From: an uncultured Pelagibacteraceae bacterium
Lineage (GTDB): Bacteria; Pseudomonadota; Alphaproteobacteria; Pelagibacterales; Pelagibacteraceae
DNA: 64,000 nucleotides
NCBI GenBank assembly: GCA_902548405.1
Contig: CACCRN010000001.1
Location: 1 to 64,000, forward strand
Reading direction: 5' to 3'
Shown here in pieces: positions 9,444 to 19,068 of the stretch. The translations under genes and the position numbers were made by a program. The notes beneath the pieces are model-generated. The model worked only from the letters and a program-made list of their open reading frames with translations. It made no database searches and was not told the DNA's origin. Every line of letters starts with the position of its first letter. Within the stretch, counting starts at the first letter, position 1.

Positions 9444-10264
9444 TGAGTTTAAAACATAAATTCCAAAAAGGAGTATCTTTAGTTGAAGGAATGACTGCAG
9501 CTGCTGTTTTAGGTGCCTCTATAACCGTATTTATGACGTTACAATCTTATCAAGAGAGAGATTTTTCAACTTTAAGAAAGTTTGATAAAGCTGCTTATGC
9601 AGTAGAATTAATGTTTGAAGAAATGGCAGCTGTTTACAATCCTATAGCTGCACAATATGGAACTCCTCAAGTTTTTGCAGACACCTCAGCAGGAACTTCT
9701 TTAAAAGTGAAGGGTTTTGCCCAACTTCCTGGAGTTGGAGACCAGATCATCATAGAGGGCGTTGGTGGAAAGTATGAAATTACAGCAAGAACAGATTTTG
9801 ATAGTGACAATAACACAACACTAACTTTGGACAGATCAGATATACCAGATGTTGCTTATGTTAACATGGCTTCAGATGCAACCTTAAATGCTACAATTAC
9901 AGTCATTTCAAATGCAGAAGGTTCTTTGGATCCATATCACTCATTAGACTTAACAAAACATGATGATACAGCTTATATAACAAATTTAGAAGATGATGGT
10001 TTGGAGAAAGTAGCTACAGATCTTCAAAATTGGGGAGCTTTATTAGAAAAACATTTTGGACCTTCAAGAACTGGAGATAAAAGATTAATAGAAGTTACAG
10101 ATATCACTAAAAATGTTCCAGTTGATATGGACAATGATGGAGTTACTGATCAGGAGAATGGCGAAGATGTTTATGAAGCTGTTACAAAGAAACAAGTAAC
10201 AATAATTATTAAGCAAGACAAAATCGAAGAAAAATTTAGAAGATTATTTTTAGCTGGAACTTAA
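9443..10264 (+). CDS. PilV-like minor pilin
   Basis: A 273-aa prepilin-like protein. Its N-terminus has a basic leader (KHKFQKG) and VSLVEGMTAAAVLGASITVFMTL, with Glu at mature position 5 and one hydrophobic helix. The rest is a soluble domain without recognisable sub-domains. It carries several Asp-rich turns (DFDSDNNTTLTLD; DMDNDGVTDQENGED) that resemble calcium-binding loops. Its place second in the minor pilin set suggests a PilV role. It is separated by 1 bp from the next prepilin gene. The class is clear; the exact PilV assignment rests on order. Confidence 0.75.
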   Translation: MSLKHKFQKGVSLVEGMTAAAVLGASITVFMTLQSYQERDFSTLRKFDKAAYAVELMFEEMAAVYNPIAAQYGTPQVFADTSAGTSLKVKGFAQLPGVGDQIIIEGVGGKYEITARTDFDSDNNTTLTLDRSDIPDVAYVNMASDATLNATITVISNAEGSLDPYHSLDLTKHDDTAYITNLEDDGLEKVATDLQNWGALLEKHFGPSRTGDKRLIEVTDITKNVPVDMDNDGVTDQENGEDVYEAVTKKQVTIIIKQDKIEEKFRRLFLAGT

Positions 10265-10265
10265 C

Positions 10266-13200
10266 ATGAATTTAAATAAATTTATCAATCAAAAGGGGTT
10301 ATCTCTCACAGAAGCATTAATTGCAGTTATTGTTTCTACAATAATAATGGGAGCATCATATACAATTTATAGTAATTTTCAGGGTACATTTGTCAGACAG
10401 ATAGGTCACAACAATATTAAACAAGAAGCTAGATTTGCTCTTCATATACTTCAGCATGACAGTAGAATGGCAGGCTATAAACATCCGGACAGTACTGATG
10501 GAGAAGTGCAGACACCTGTACAAGTTTTAAATGATGATGGAACAGAGGTAGCAGACTCTTCTGAGTTTGGTGAAGTTGTAAAATTTTGTTATGATACTGA
10601 GGACAATGATGGAAATGTTCAGAGAAAATTAATTAGGTATGAGTTACAAATACCCTACTCTCCAGAGACAGAAAAAACTATTTTAAAAAAGAAAGTTTGG
10701 AATAGCTCAGACTGCACAGAAGGTAGTGACGTTGATATAGATTGGAGCCCAGTTGCACAATTTTTTAGCAAATTTGCAGTAAGAATTAGAAGTAAACATA
10801 TCGATTATGAAATAAATTTAACATCTGTTGATGATAGTATTACAGAAAAATATAGTGCCTCTTCTTATATGCGAAATTTGAATTATGGAGGAAAAACTTA
10901 TTACGCATATGACGAAGATGACTTATATGATGGCAGAACCGCTGTATTGGCATTTACTGGAAGCATGAAAGCCACATGCGCAAATAATATAAAAAGAGAT
11001 ATACAATTAGCTAATTTTTTAACAGACGACGCAGTAATAGAACTTCACCAAGGAGAGCTAGTTGGAACATCTAACAAATATAGAACACACGAAAGAATTG
11101 TAATTGCTGCCGAAAAACCACCTGAAGTAACAGGAATTCCAAGTATAGCTCATGCACAAATGAAACTAAGACTCAAAAAAGAAACAGGAGATAACTTACC
11201 CAGTGGTTTAACTGCAATATCAGGATTTACGGATACTGATATGGATGGATCAAAAGATAGTGATGAGCCATATGATGGAACTTTAATTATTCAGGGTGAT
11301 CTGAGTGATGATGACAGTGATTATACGTTTGACTCAGATGGTTATCAAGATTTTGTAATTACAGTTGAAGCTGATTTAGATGTAGATTGTGATAGCGATG
11401 GTACTTTTTCTGATCAAAGTATAGCAAAAAAGAATTATACACTAAGAGTTAAAAAATATTCTGCACCTCAACTTTCAGATATAAATATGCATGAGTGGAG
11501 CGGAAAAGGTATCACACAAGATAGAAATAATTACGAGTCAAGAGGAACTAGAAGACATAATGGTGGACCATTCTATGATGTTACAGCAGATGGAAAATCT
11601 TTTTATATACAACAAAATTTAGGCTCTCCTTCATTCTATGTTTCAAATGAGGAATACTCTGATGTAGTTGTAAAAGGAATGATATGCCAAGGAAGTTATC
11701 CTGATTGTGTTAATCCAATGACATCATGGATGGATGATGACATTATAGGTATGGCTTTTGGTTACACACGACCTGCTACATCATTAAAAGTTTGGCCAGA
11801 TGGAAAGATAAGAGCATGTGCAGGTGTTGACTATTCAAATCTAACTGGAACTTCAGGATTTAGTGATACAAGATTAAAAAACACACTTGCTTCAAATGAA
11901 AGATCAGAATTTGAATCTGACAAAGCAAATTTTTTTGGTCCTGTGGCAGATAAAGTTTTCGATATGTATCTTTGGCATTGGTTTGGTCGTTATGGATCTG
12001 GATCAGGCCATCAGGTATCTCATTTTAATAACGTAGAATTTACTCATCAAAAATATTGTGGTTATGCCAACAATGGTGCAGCATACACAGAAACAGGACC
12101 AACCATTTGGAATAGAGGTACTAGTAATCCTATCAACTATTATGCAAAAGGATTTGATCATCTTTATGACAATATGAATTCTACAAGACCAGCTGGAACT
12201 AGAAGCACTAGAAGGTGTTGGTATGGTCAAAATAGTTTTGGTGAATTGAGTTATGCTCCAGGTGCTTATCATGCTAGCAATAGTTGTTGGGTTAAAGGAA
12301 AAGATACTGGAATAAAAAATTTAATTACTGCCACATACAAGTCAAACAATCTTAGAGTAAACATTGAAAACAAACCAGTTAGAGTAGGTACAGATAGAAT
12401 TAGATATACAGCGTTTAATTTGAAATTTGATGACGGTGTTTTAAAAGATTACAATAAAGCTACTCCTTCAGAATTAGCGTTACCAACAGATACTTCCTGC
12501 TCTGAAACTGTAACTACTAACTGTGCAAAACCTGAACTAAAAAAAGCTGCATTTAAAAAATTCAAAAGAGGTTCAATTGCAATTTTTATGCAATCTCAAC
12601 CTGATGTTAAATATTCAAATTTTCAAATCGCAAAATTACCTAGGTTTGTCCCTTCCTCAACAGCAAGCAACAAACCAATGCCTAAGGCACAAAACTTGTA
12701 TTATTATATGAGCGATACCTATGGAACGATTAATAAAGTAAGTGGATTGCTTAGCAAATCTTACGATCCAAATGGAGAACTGTTAAATGTTGTTGTAGAC
12801 TCAACTACTTGTACAACAGTTGGAGGTAGAGGTACTGCAACTTCTGGATCTTATAAAACTCAAACTATAGATGGGTCATCAGTCACTTTAGATTGTAGAT
12901 TAAGTGGTAATTGGAGAGCAAAAACTATGGATTGGGAAGATCCTGCAAGTCTACCAAATATTAATGAGCAATATGATATGAACGCAAAAGCATCTTACAG
13001 CGGGGCAAGAGCAATTGTTTCAACAGAGCAAGGTGGTGAAATGTATGTTTATACAGATGGTTCATTTAAATACAAAACTGTTCCGTCAGCTTTTGCAGGA
13101 AACACAGCTGGTACAGATTCATTTTATTATGGCGTACAAACAGATGACACAACAAATAATAGGGTGTCCGATATTAAAAAAGTAACTATAGGGTATAATA

Positions 13201-13877
13201 TTGCTGATACTACGCCTACAGGAATTACATTTAAAGAAGGATCTGATGGAACAACTGTTATATCTGATGATGATGATTTAGATTTTGATGAAGATGCAAA
13301 ATCAGATTTAGTGATTGCTAAATTAGAAGTGTCAGCTTCTCAAGAACCAGATACTGGAGATTTTGTAAGATTTAACATAGGTAAATTGGATAGTGATGAT
13401 ACGGATATAGACGTAAAACACAGTAACAGATTTAGGATTGATCAAAAAGACAAAGATTTTTATTTGGTTTTAAATAGAGATGATGACAACAGATGGAGCA
13501 ACTTACCACAAAACAAAAAGTTCTTTAAGGTAAGGATAGTTGCAACAGATTTAAGAGGTAATCAGTACAACAAAGATACCAAAGTATATGTAAATAGAGT
13601 TGATTGTTCAGAAACAGGGATGGAAAATATTGTTGTTTATAAAACTAAAGCTGCAATGACTATAAGTGGCTTTATAAAGGCTACTTCAGATAAAAAAGTT
13701 TTTAGAAGACAAACCGTTCCTTTAACCTCAGGTGATGATGAAGCAATTATTAAATTTGACTTTCCAGAAAGAAATGTTCAGCCAAGTGTCAAAATAACCG
13801 ATGATGGCATGCTTTCAAATAAATGTAAGGATAGCCATGATTTTGTAGATAGACAACAATTGTGGAGCGATAGTTAG
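10266..13877 (+). CDS. Giant PilW-like minor pilin with cadherin/VCBS-like C-terminal part
   Basis: 1203 aa, against roughly 200-350 aa for ordinary PilW. The N-terminus is a prepilin (NQKG cleavage, then LSLTEALIAVIVSTIIMG, Glu at position 5) followed by the PilW-type segment HILQHDSRMAGYKHPDS. The centre is Trp/Tyr/Gly-rich with several Cys and no family recognised. Residues about 900-980 resemble a VCBS or tandem Ig-like module (DGSFKYKTVPSAF, GTDSFYYGVQTDD). Residues about 990-1110 resemble a cadherin-type repeat with many Asp residues (ISDDDDLDFDEDA; FKVRIVATDLRGNQY). The Asp content suggests calcium binding outside the cell. It precedes and overlaps the largest prepilin gene by 1 bp (TAGTG). 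Function as a tip or adhesin subunit is inferred. Confidence 0.7.
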   Translation: MNLNKFINQKGLSLTEALIAVIVSTIIMGASYTIYSNFQGTFVRQIGHNNIKQEARFALHILQHDSRMAGYKHPDSTDGEVQTPVQVLNDDGTEVADSSEFGEVVKFCYDTEDNDGNVQRKLIRYELQIPYSPETEKTILKKKVWNSSDCTEGSDVDIDWSPVAQFFSKFAVRIRSKHIDYEINLTSVDDSITEKYSASSYMRNLNYGGKTYYAYDEDDLYDGRTAVLAFTGSMKATCANNIKRDIQLANFLTDDAVIELHQGELVGTSNKYRTHERIVIAAEKPPEVTGIPSIAHAQMKLRLKKETGDNLPSGLTAISGFTDTDMDGSKDSDEPYDGTLIIQGDLSDDDSDYTFDSDGYQDFVITVEADLDVDCDSDGTFSDQSIAKKNYTLRVKKYSAPQLSDINMHEWSGKGITQDRNNYESRGTRRHNGGPFYDVTADGKSFYIQQNLGSPSFYVSNEEYSDVVVKGMICQGSYPDCVNPMTSWMDDDIIGMAFGYTRPATSLKVWPDGKIRACAGVDYSNLTGTSGFSDTRLKNTLASNERSEFESDKANFFGPVADKVFDMYLWHWFGRYGSGSGHQVSHFNNVEFTHQKYCGYANNGAAYTETGPTIWNRGTSNPINYYAKGFDHLYDNMNSTRPAGTRSTRRCWYGQNSFGELSYAPGAYHASNSCWVKGKDTGIKNLITATYKSNNLRVNIENKPVRVGTDRIRYTAFNLKFDDGVLKDYNKATPSELALPTDTSCSETVTTNCAKPELKKAAFKKFKRGSIAIFMQSQPDVKYSNFQIAKLPRFVPSSTASNKPMPKAQNLYYYMSDTYGTINKVSGLLSKSYDPNGELLNVVVDSTTCTTVGGRGTATSGSYKTQTIDGSSVTLDCRLSGNWRAKTMDWEDPASLPNINEQYDMNAKASYSGARAIVSTEQGGEMYVYTDGSFKYKTVPSAFAGNTAGTDSFYYGVQTDDTTNNRVSDIKKVTIGYNIADTTPTGITFKEGSDGTTVISDDDDLDFDEDAKSDLVIAKLEVSASQEPDTGDFVRFNIGKLDSDDTDIDVKHSNRFRIDQKDKDFYLVLNRDDDNRWSNLPQNKKFFKVRIVATDLRGNQYNKDTKVYVNRVDCSETGMENIVVYKTKAAMTISGFIKATSDKKVFRRQTVPLTSGDDEAIIKFDFPERNVQPSVKITDDGMLSNKCKDSHDFVDRQQLWSDS

Positions 13878-16800
13878 TGAAAAATAAAAAAAATCAAAAA
13901 GGTTTTGCATTAGTTTTTGTAATAGCTGTTATTGCGGCTTTGTCTGTAATGACAACTTCGATGTTTTTTTACTATGATAATGATTTGAAATCAGTATCAA
14001 GAAACTCTGTAATGCAGCAAGTTATGCTTGCATCAGAAACTGGTCTTCAAGAAGGACAAAAATGGATTACAGATCAATTAAATGCTGACACATTTGGTTT
14101 AGCAGATATTCAAAATAATGCACACGTAGATGCGTCTAATAATGCTTGTTTAAATAGACACGGATATACTGATGCAACAAAAGATGTGTATTTTGCAAAA
14201 CGTCTTTTTGATAATCTTGGAACAGATGATCCAAAATTTGAAGATGTTGAATATGAAGTCTTTGTACAAAGGCACGCTGACTATGTAAGATCAATATATT
14301 TTTCTGCTGAAGGACCAACTGGTATACCTAATGCTGATACTGATTACACAAATAGATCTTTTGCTTTTGTAAAAAAATTTAAAGATTTTCCAACAGATCA
14401 ATTCACAATAGAAATGTGGATTAAGAATGAGAGAACAACCTCTTCATACAATATGCATGCTTTTGAATGGGGTAGAGAATGGGATTTAGTTTTCAAAGTA
14501 TTAAATGATAAATGGTCACCGAGATTAGGAGAAGTGGTTTTAGCTGGCAGCGGCTCTGTTGGTACTCCTGTTAAAGACGAGTGGGTACATATTGCTTGGG
14601 TTTGGGATGGAGGAAATTCCGCAGGAAATGTTAGAATTTATCAAAATGGTGAGTTAAGTGGAACTTATACTGCAGATATTGGACCAAGAGCAAAAGCTGG
14701 ATATACAAACCCTGATGACACTTTACCAGAGGGAGATCATTGGCCTTTAGCTATTGGAGAGGGTCTCCATGGTTTTACAGGAAATAATTACGTGACTGGA
14801 GCTCCAAAAATACAAGGTGTACCGTGGTTAGGAAATATTGCAGAAATGAGAATTTGGAATATTTCAAGAACTGAGACAGATATCGCAAATAATAATAGAA
14901 GACGAATAACAGGCTCTGAACCAGGATTAGTAAGTTATTATAAATTTAACGAAGGAGCTGGAGATACAGCTAAAGATTTTAATACTTCAAGAGCAGTTGA
15001 TAGACGTAATGATGCTAAAATTTATGGAATTGGAACAAAAGGGACAAAGTGGGAAACTGAGTTAGCGTATTATCCTACAACAGTTACAGATAGCACACCA
15101 GATAATGATAGTGATGATGAAGGTCCTACTGTCAATGTTCCTCCAGGCGAAGATGTTGTACTCTATAAAATTTTGTCTTGCGGCAAAGGTCCTCAAGATC
15201 AATTAATACCTTTAGAGCTAATTGTTTCAGCACCAGTCAGTGAAGGTGATGTAGGTGACGGTAAAATAACTTTATCTGAACAAGATGTTTCTGAATTAAG
15301 TGGTCAAGACGGTTCTCCTTTATCTATCCCATTAAATAATTATATCGGAGATGAAGATGTTGATGGTGATATTAAAATATCAACTTCTAACGAAACGAAT
15401 TCAGATTTTTATGTTTTTAAGAGAGCTCTGGAACAATGTACTAATGCTACTACTTATGGAGATTTTAGCGTAAGTTCTACATACACCGAAGGCCAGTGTG
15501 CAGAAAATGACGGTAAACTTTGGTACGCTGAAGAAGCAATTTCTGCTGATGATTTTAATGAAGAACAGTGGAGCGAAGTATTAGGAAGTGGTTGTGATGG
15601 TATACAATTTAGAAGTAACAACAATAGTAGCAACGGGCACTATTATAAATATTTTACTACAAGACCTAACATAAGCAATCCAACTCAAGCTGACGCAATA
15701 AGCTGGGATGAGGCACGAAGAAGAGCTGAAATGACTACTTGTGGTGGTATGAGAGGCTATCTTGTTTCAGTTGATAATGCAGCAGAAAATAATTTTATTA
15801 GAGATGCTATTGATAATGATAGTGGAATTACTTTTCATGGTGCTGCGGGATTAACAAGATCAGAGATGTATGGTAGCAACTTCGATAGTAATTCGGACCA
15901 ACATTATGTGTGGTTAGGAAATTCGGACTGGAGAGTAGAGGGTACGATGGCTTCAGAGTCAGGACCAGACATGGGTAATACAAATTCCTACACGAATTGG
16001 CAGACTAACGAACCAAATGATGTAGGAACTGATCCAGGAGAAGATTATGCCGATATGGAAATTAATAGGTCAGCAAGTAGACCGGATGGTGGCTGGAATG
16101 ATCTCCCATTAAGACCAACTCCTAGTGGCGCCTTAGATGCCATTTCAGGTTATATTGTTGAATATGGTGGTTGGGACTACACAGATATAGATTTAGATTT
16201 AAATAATGATGGTGACACAAATGATGCGAACGAAATAGATGAAGATACAAAAATTTGTTACGCAAGAGCAACTATTCGAAAAGCTGAGTATGTAAAAGAT
16301 GAAGATTATCTTTTCTATGATACAACATTTGATGATGCACCTACAGGAATAGTTGCTGATACTTCTTCAGCTAATGATAGTCAGTTAGATGAGGACTCAG
16401 AGACAGATGGAAATCAAAATACTCATCCTGGATGGAATCACAATACTGGTGTTTTAACCTTGATACATACAGATTTAACAGGAAGCAGCCCAACAGTTCC
16501 AGCTTGGAGCGGATCAACATCTTATTCAACAGGGGATTATGTTTGGTTTAATAATAGAGTATGGCAAGCACTTTCAAGCATTTCAAGTTCAAGTACCAAT
16601 ACTGATCAGGTTCCAACTTTATATAACACAGCTGCTTGGGAATTAGTTGATGGAAATGACTCTGGTGATCCATGCGCTCCAATTTCAGATTGGTTACAAG
16701 CATTTGAGGGTATTAAATATCTAAATTCTAAAGTTGCAAATCAAGAAGCTGATGCAGGTGAAATTGATCCAGAAGATGGAACTGATAACAACCAAGGAAA

Positions 16801-19066
16801 TGACAATGACGCTGTATTACCAAAATTAGGCGAAAGAGTAGTCACTTTTTCTTTAGGACCTCTTCACATTTATAATCATACAGATGGGTTTCAACATTTT
16901 TATGAATTCTACTCGTTCCCAACACCAACAGCTAGATTTGATGATCCAAACAGAAGTTGGTCAAAAGGATTAAGATATGCAAATAATTTGAGATATTTTG
17001 GTAAGCAAGGTTATCTTGCAAATATAACAAGTTTAGATGAGTCAGAAGTACTTAGAGAAAAAGTAAAAAGCACAGGTTGGTTAGGTGGAATTAGAACCGG
17101 AGATGGAGATTCAGAGTCTGACATCGAACAATGTGGAGGTTTGAGACAATTGTCAGAACCAAGAGGAAGAAGAAGTGCAGATGATTATGATAGAATATTT
17201 AAAGATACTGTTCAAAATTATACTAGTATTGCCAATGGAGCTTCTGTAGCTGACGACTCTGTATTTTTTACTGAAACAAGTGGTAGAAGAACTATTTATC
17301 AAAATAGATCTGGCTCAGCAATTACATTAGCAAACCCAAAACCAGCAACACCACCAACAACATTTACAAAAGTTTGGGTTGATACCCCTAATTCAGATCC
17401 AGGCTCATCTTTTGACACAAATTGTACTCTATGGAGATGGGTAACAGGTCCAGAGAGTTTCTTAGATAATGGTGTTGGTTTGGTATGGGATAAAGGTTTA
17501 ACAGGAACCAGTGATTGGGATAGAAATGGAACAACTGAAGGAGTAGAGTTTGGCACAGAAATAGTTTCAACAGCTGCTCAAATTGGAGAAGTTTTTAAAG
17601 ATAACGGCTCACCTTTTGAGGATTGGGCAATTACTCATCCTAATGAACCAAATAATGCAGGAAGAGAATGGGTTGCACACACTGTTGGTCTTGGTAACTG
17701 TGATGCAAGAAGTGGAGTTACTGACAAAGCAGGATGTAAAGCAACATATGAACTTTATTGGAATGATTTACCAGATAGAACAACTTGGTCTGGTAATGGA
17801 ACATTTGATCCGAAAGGTTTAGTAATTGAATATGGAGGCTTAGAAAATGAGAGCGATCCAAGATTGAGATTTTCAACACAAAGAGTTATCAAACTTCAAG
17901 AAAGACAAGTAAACCAAGCTAGAATATCAATTTCAGCAGGATCTCAGACTGGTGATGCAATTGAATTTGGGACAGATGAACTTAATGATATTAGTGTCAC
18001 TGCTACAAATAATAATTCAAATAATATTTTATTAGAAGGAGAGGCTAGCTGTAGTGAATATCTAGGTTTACTAAGATCAGCTAAATTTAAACATACTGCC
18101 TCAACTGCTGGACAAAGAACTATTAAAGTTAGTATTGGTAACGTTACAAAGCCATCTAACGCTGAACATTATTATCAAGTCGTAGAAAAAGATGTTACCT
18201 ATGCTCAAGCAGATTTCCAAGCAAGTTACCAAAACCTTTGTGGTTTACAGGGTTATCTGGCATATGTAAAAACTGCAGAGGATGCAACAGCAGTTGCTGC
18301 ATTGACTTTAGAAGCAGGAAAAAACTCTTGGGTAAATGGTTCAGACTCAACTATTGGCGGCACATTTGCAGAAAATGAGTGGAGATTTACATCTGGACCT
18401 GAATATTTAGAAAGTTTCTGGAAAGTTAGAAGTGGAACAGATGCATCTGTTACTAATTTTGAAGATGATAATTTTGCTTCAGGACAACCATCAAGTGGTG
18501 GAGCAGATTTTTTAATCTGGGATCATGACAATACACAATTAGAGCAAGATGATGGAGATGCAAATTCAGATATTTCAAGTTTTATAGTAAGATACGGAGG
18601 ATCTGTTGGAGATTTTGCAGAAGCTGATGTTGAAGAAGATAATAATAATATAGACATAGTTTTACCACCGTTAAAAGCTGAAATATCATTTTATTCTGAT
18701 GGATCTGACAACAGTATTTATATGAATGGTGAAGATACTTTAAAAATTGATAGTAGTGATTTAGGGGCAGGCTGGTCTACAGTTGCATTTTCAGGAAATT
18801 CAACTCCTCTTGAGTTAACAGCACCCGCAAATACATCAACTACGGTTGAGCAGTTTAAAAAACAAATTGCAAAAGTTTATTATCAAAATTGTTCAAAAGG
18901 TGCTGATTGTACAGTAACTCCTACAACATACACACCTGGTAACAGAAAAATTAAAATAACCCTAGTATATGGAGACACCTCATTAAACCAAACTATAGGC
19001 GTTGTGAAAACAATAGGTAGTAGAAATAAAGTTAACGTTACACCAATTTCTTGGAGTAATAGATAG
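13877..19066 (+). CDS. Giant PilX-like prepilin with LamG, C-type-lectin-like and carbohydrate-binding-like domains
   Basis: 1729 aa, probably a pilus tip adhesin. A GTG start overlaps the previous stop. The N-terminus is PilX-like: NQKGFALVFVIAVIAALSVMTTS, then a helix ending SETGLQEGQKWI; the usual Glu5 is absent, as in PilX/GspK. Residues about 138-370 look like a LamG/concanavalin fold (FTIEMWIKNER; WVHIAWVWDG; AEMRIWNISRTE; LVSYYKFNEGAGD). Three C-type-lectin-like regions follow: about 588-765 with EPN 712-714 and WND 740-742; about 1005-1321 with EPN 1257-1259 and WND 1295-1297; and about 1433-1575, where these calcium/sugar motifs are degenerate (QPS). Two short segments (about 525-565 and 874-925, WSGSTSYSTGDYVWFNNRVW) resemble CBM5/12 modules. 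Domain names rest on motifs; ligand unknown. Confidence 0.75.
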   Translation: MKNKKNQKGFALVFVIAVIAALSVMTTSMFFYYDNDLKSVSRNSVMQQVMLASETGLQEGQKWITDQLNADTFGLADIQNNAHVDASNNACLNRHGYTDATKDVYFAKRLFDNLGTDDPKFEDVEYEVFVQRHADYVRSIYFSAEGPTGIPNADTDYTNRSFAFVKKFKDFPTDQFTIEMWIKNERTTSSYNMHAFEWGREWDLVFKVLNDKWSPRLGEVVLAGSGSVGTPVKDEWVHIAWVWDGGNSAGNVRIYQNGELSGTYTADIGPRAKAGYTNPDDTLPEGDHWPLAIGEGLHGFTGNNYVTGAPKIQGVPWLGNIAEMRIWNISRTETDIANNNRRRITGSEPGLVSYYKFNEGAGDTAKDFNTSRAVDRRNDAKIYGIGTKGTKWETELAYYPTTVTDSTPDNDSDDEGPTVNVPPGEDVVLYKILSCGKGPQDQLIPLELIVSAPVSEGDVGDGKITLSEQDVSELSGQDGSPLSIPLNNYIGDEDVDGDIKISTSNETNSDFYVFKRALEQCTNATTYGDFSVSSTYTEGQCAENDGKLWYAEEAISADDFNEEQWSEVLGSGCDGIQFRSNNNSSNGHYYKYFTTRPNISNPTQADAISWDEARRRAEMTTCGGMRGYLVSVDNAAENNFIRDAIDNDSGITFHGAAGLTRSEMYGSNFDSNSDQHYVWLGNSDWRVEGTMASESGPDMGNTNSYTNWQTNEPNDVGTDPGEDYADMEINRSASRPDGGWNDLPLRPTPSGALDAISGYIVEYGGWDYTDIDLDLNNDGDTNDANEIDEDTKICYARATIRKAEYVKDEDYLFYDTTFDDAPTGIVADTSSANDSQLDEDSETDGNQNTHPGWNHNTGVLTLIHTDLTGSSPTVPAWSGSTSYSTGDYVWFNNRVWQALSSISSSSTNTDQVPTLYNTAAWELVDGNDSGDPCAPISDWLQAFEGIKYLNSKVANQEADAGEIDPEDGTDNNQGNDNDAVLPKLGERVVTFSLGPLHIYNHTDGFQHFYEFYSFPTPTARFDDPNRSWSKGLRYANNLRYFGKQGYLANITSLDESEVLREKVKSTGWLGGIRTGDGDSESDIEQCGGLRQLSEPRGRRSADDYDRIFKDTVQNYTSIANGASVADDSVFFTETSGRRTIYQNRSGSAITLANPKPATPPTTFTKVWVDTPNSDPGSSFDTNCTLWRWVTGPESFLDNGVGLVWDKGLTGTSDWDRNGTTEGVEFGTEIVSTAAQIGEVFKDNGSPFEDWAITHPNEPNNAGREWVAHTVGLGNCDARSGVTDKAGCKATYELYWNDLPDRTTWSGNGTFDPKGLVIEYGGLENESDPRLRFSTQRVIKLQERQVNQARISISAGSQTGDAIEFGTDELNDISVTATNNNSNNILLEGEASCSEYLGLLRSAKFKHTASTAGQRTIKVSIGNVTKPSNAEHYYQVVEKDVTYAQADFQASYQNLCGLQGYLAYVKTAEDATAVAALTLEAGKNSWVNGSDSTIGGTFAENEWRFTSGPEYLESFWKVRSGTDASVTNFEDDNFASGQPSSGGADFLIWDHDNTQLEQDDGDANSDISSFIVRYGGSVGDFAEADVEEDNNNIDIVLPPLKAEISFYSDGSDNSIYMNGEDTLKIDSSDLGAGWSTVAFSGNSTPLELTAPANTSTTVEQFKKQIAKVYYQNCSKGADCTVTPTTYTPGNRKIKITLVYGDTSLNQTIGVVKTIGSRNKVNVTPISWSNR

Positions 19067-19068
19067 TT

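Noticed and set aside
14136..17822. Short open frames inside the giant prepilin gene
   Set aside because: They overlap strong lectin-like coding sequence and have no ribosome sites or family features.
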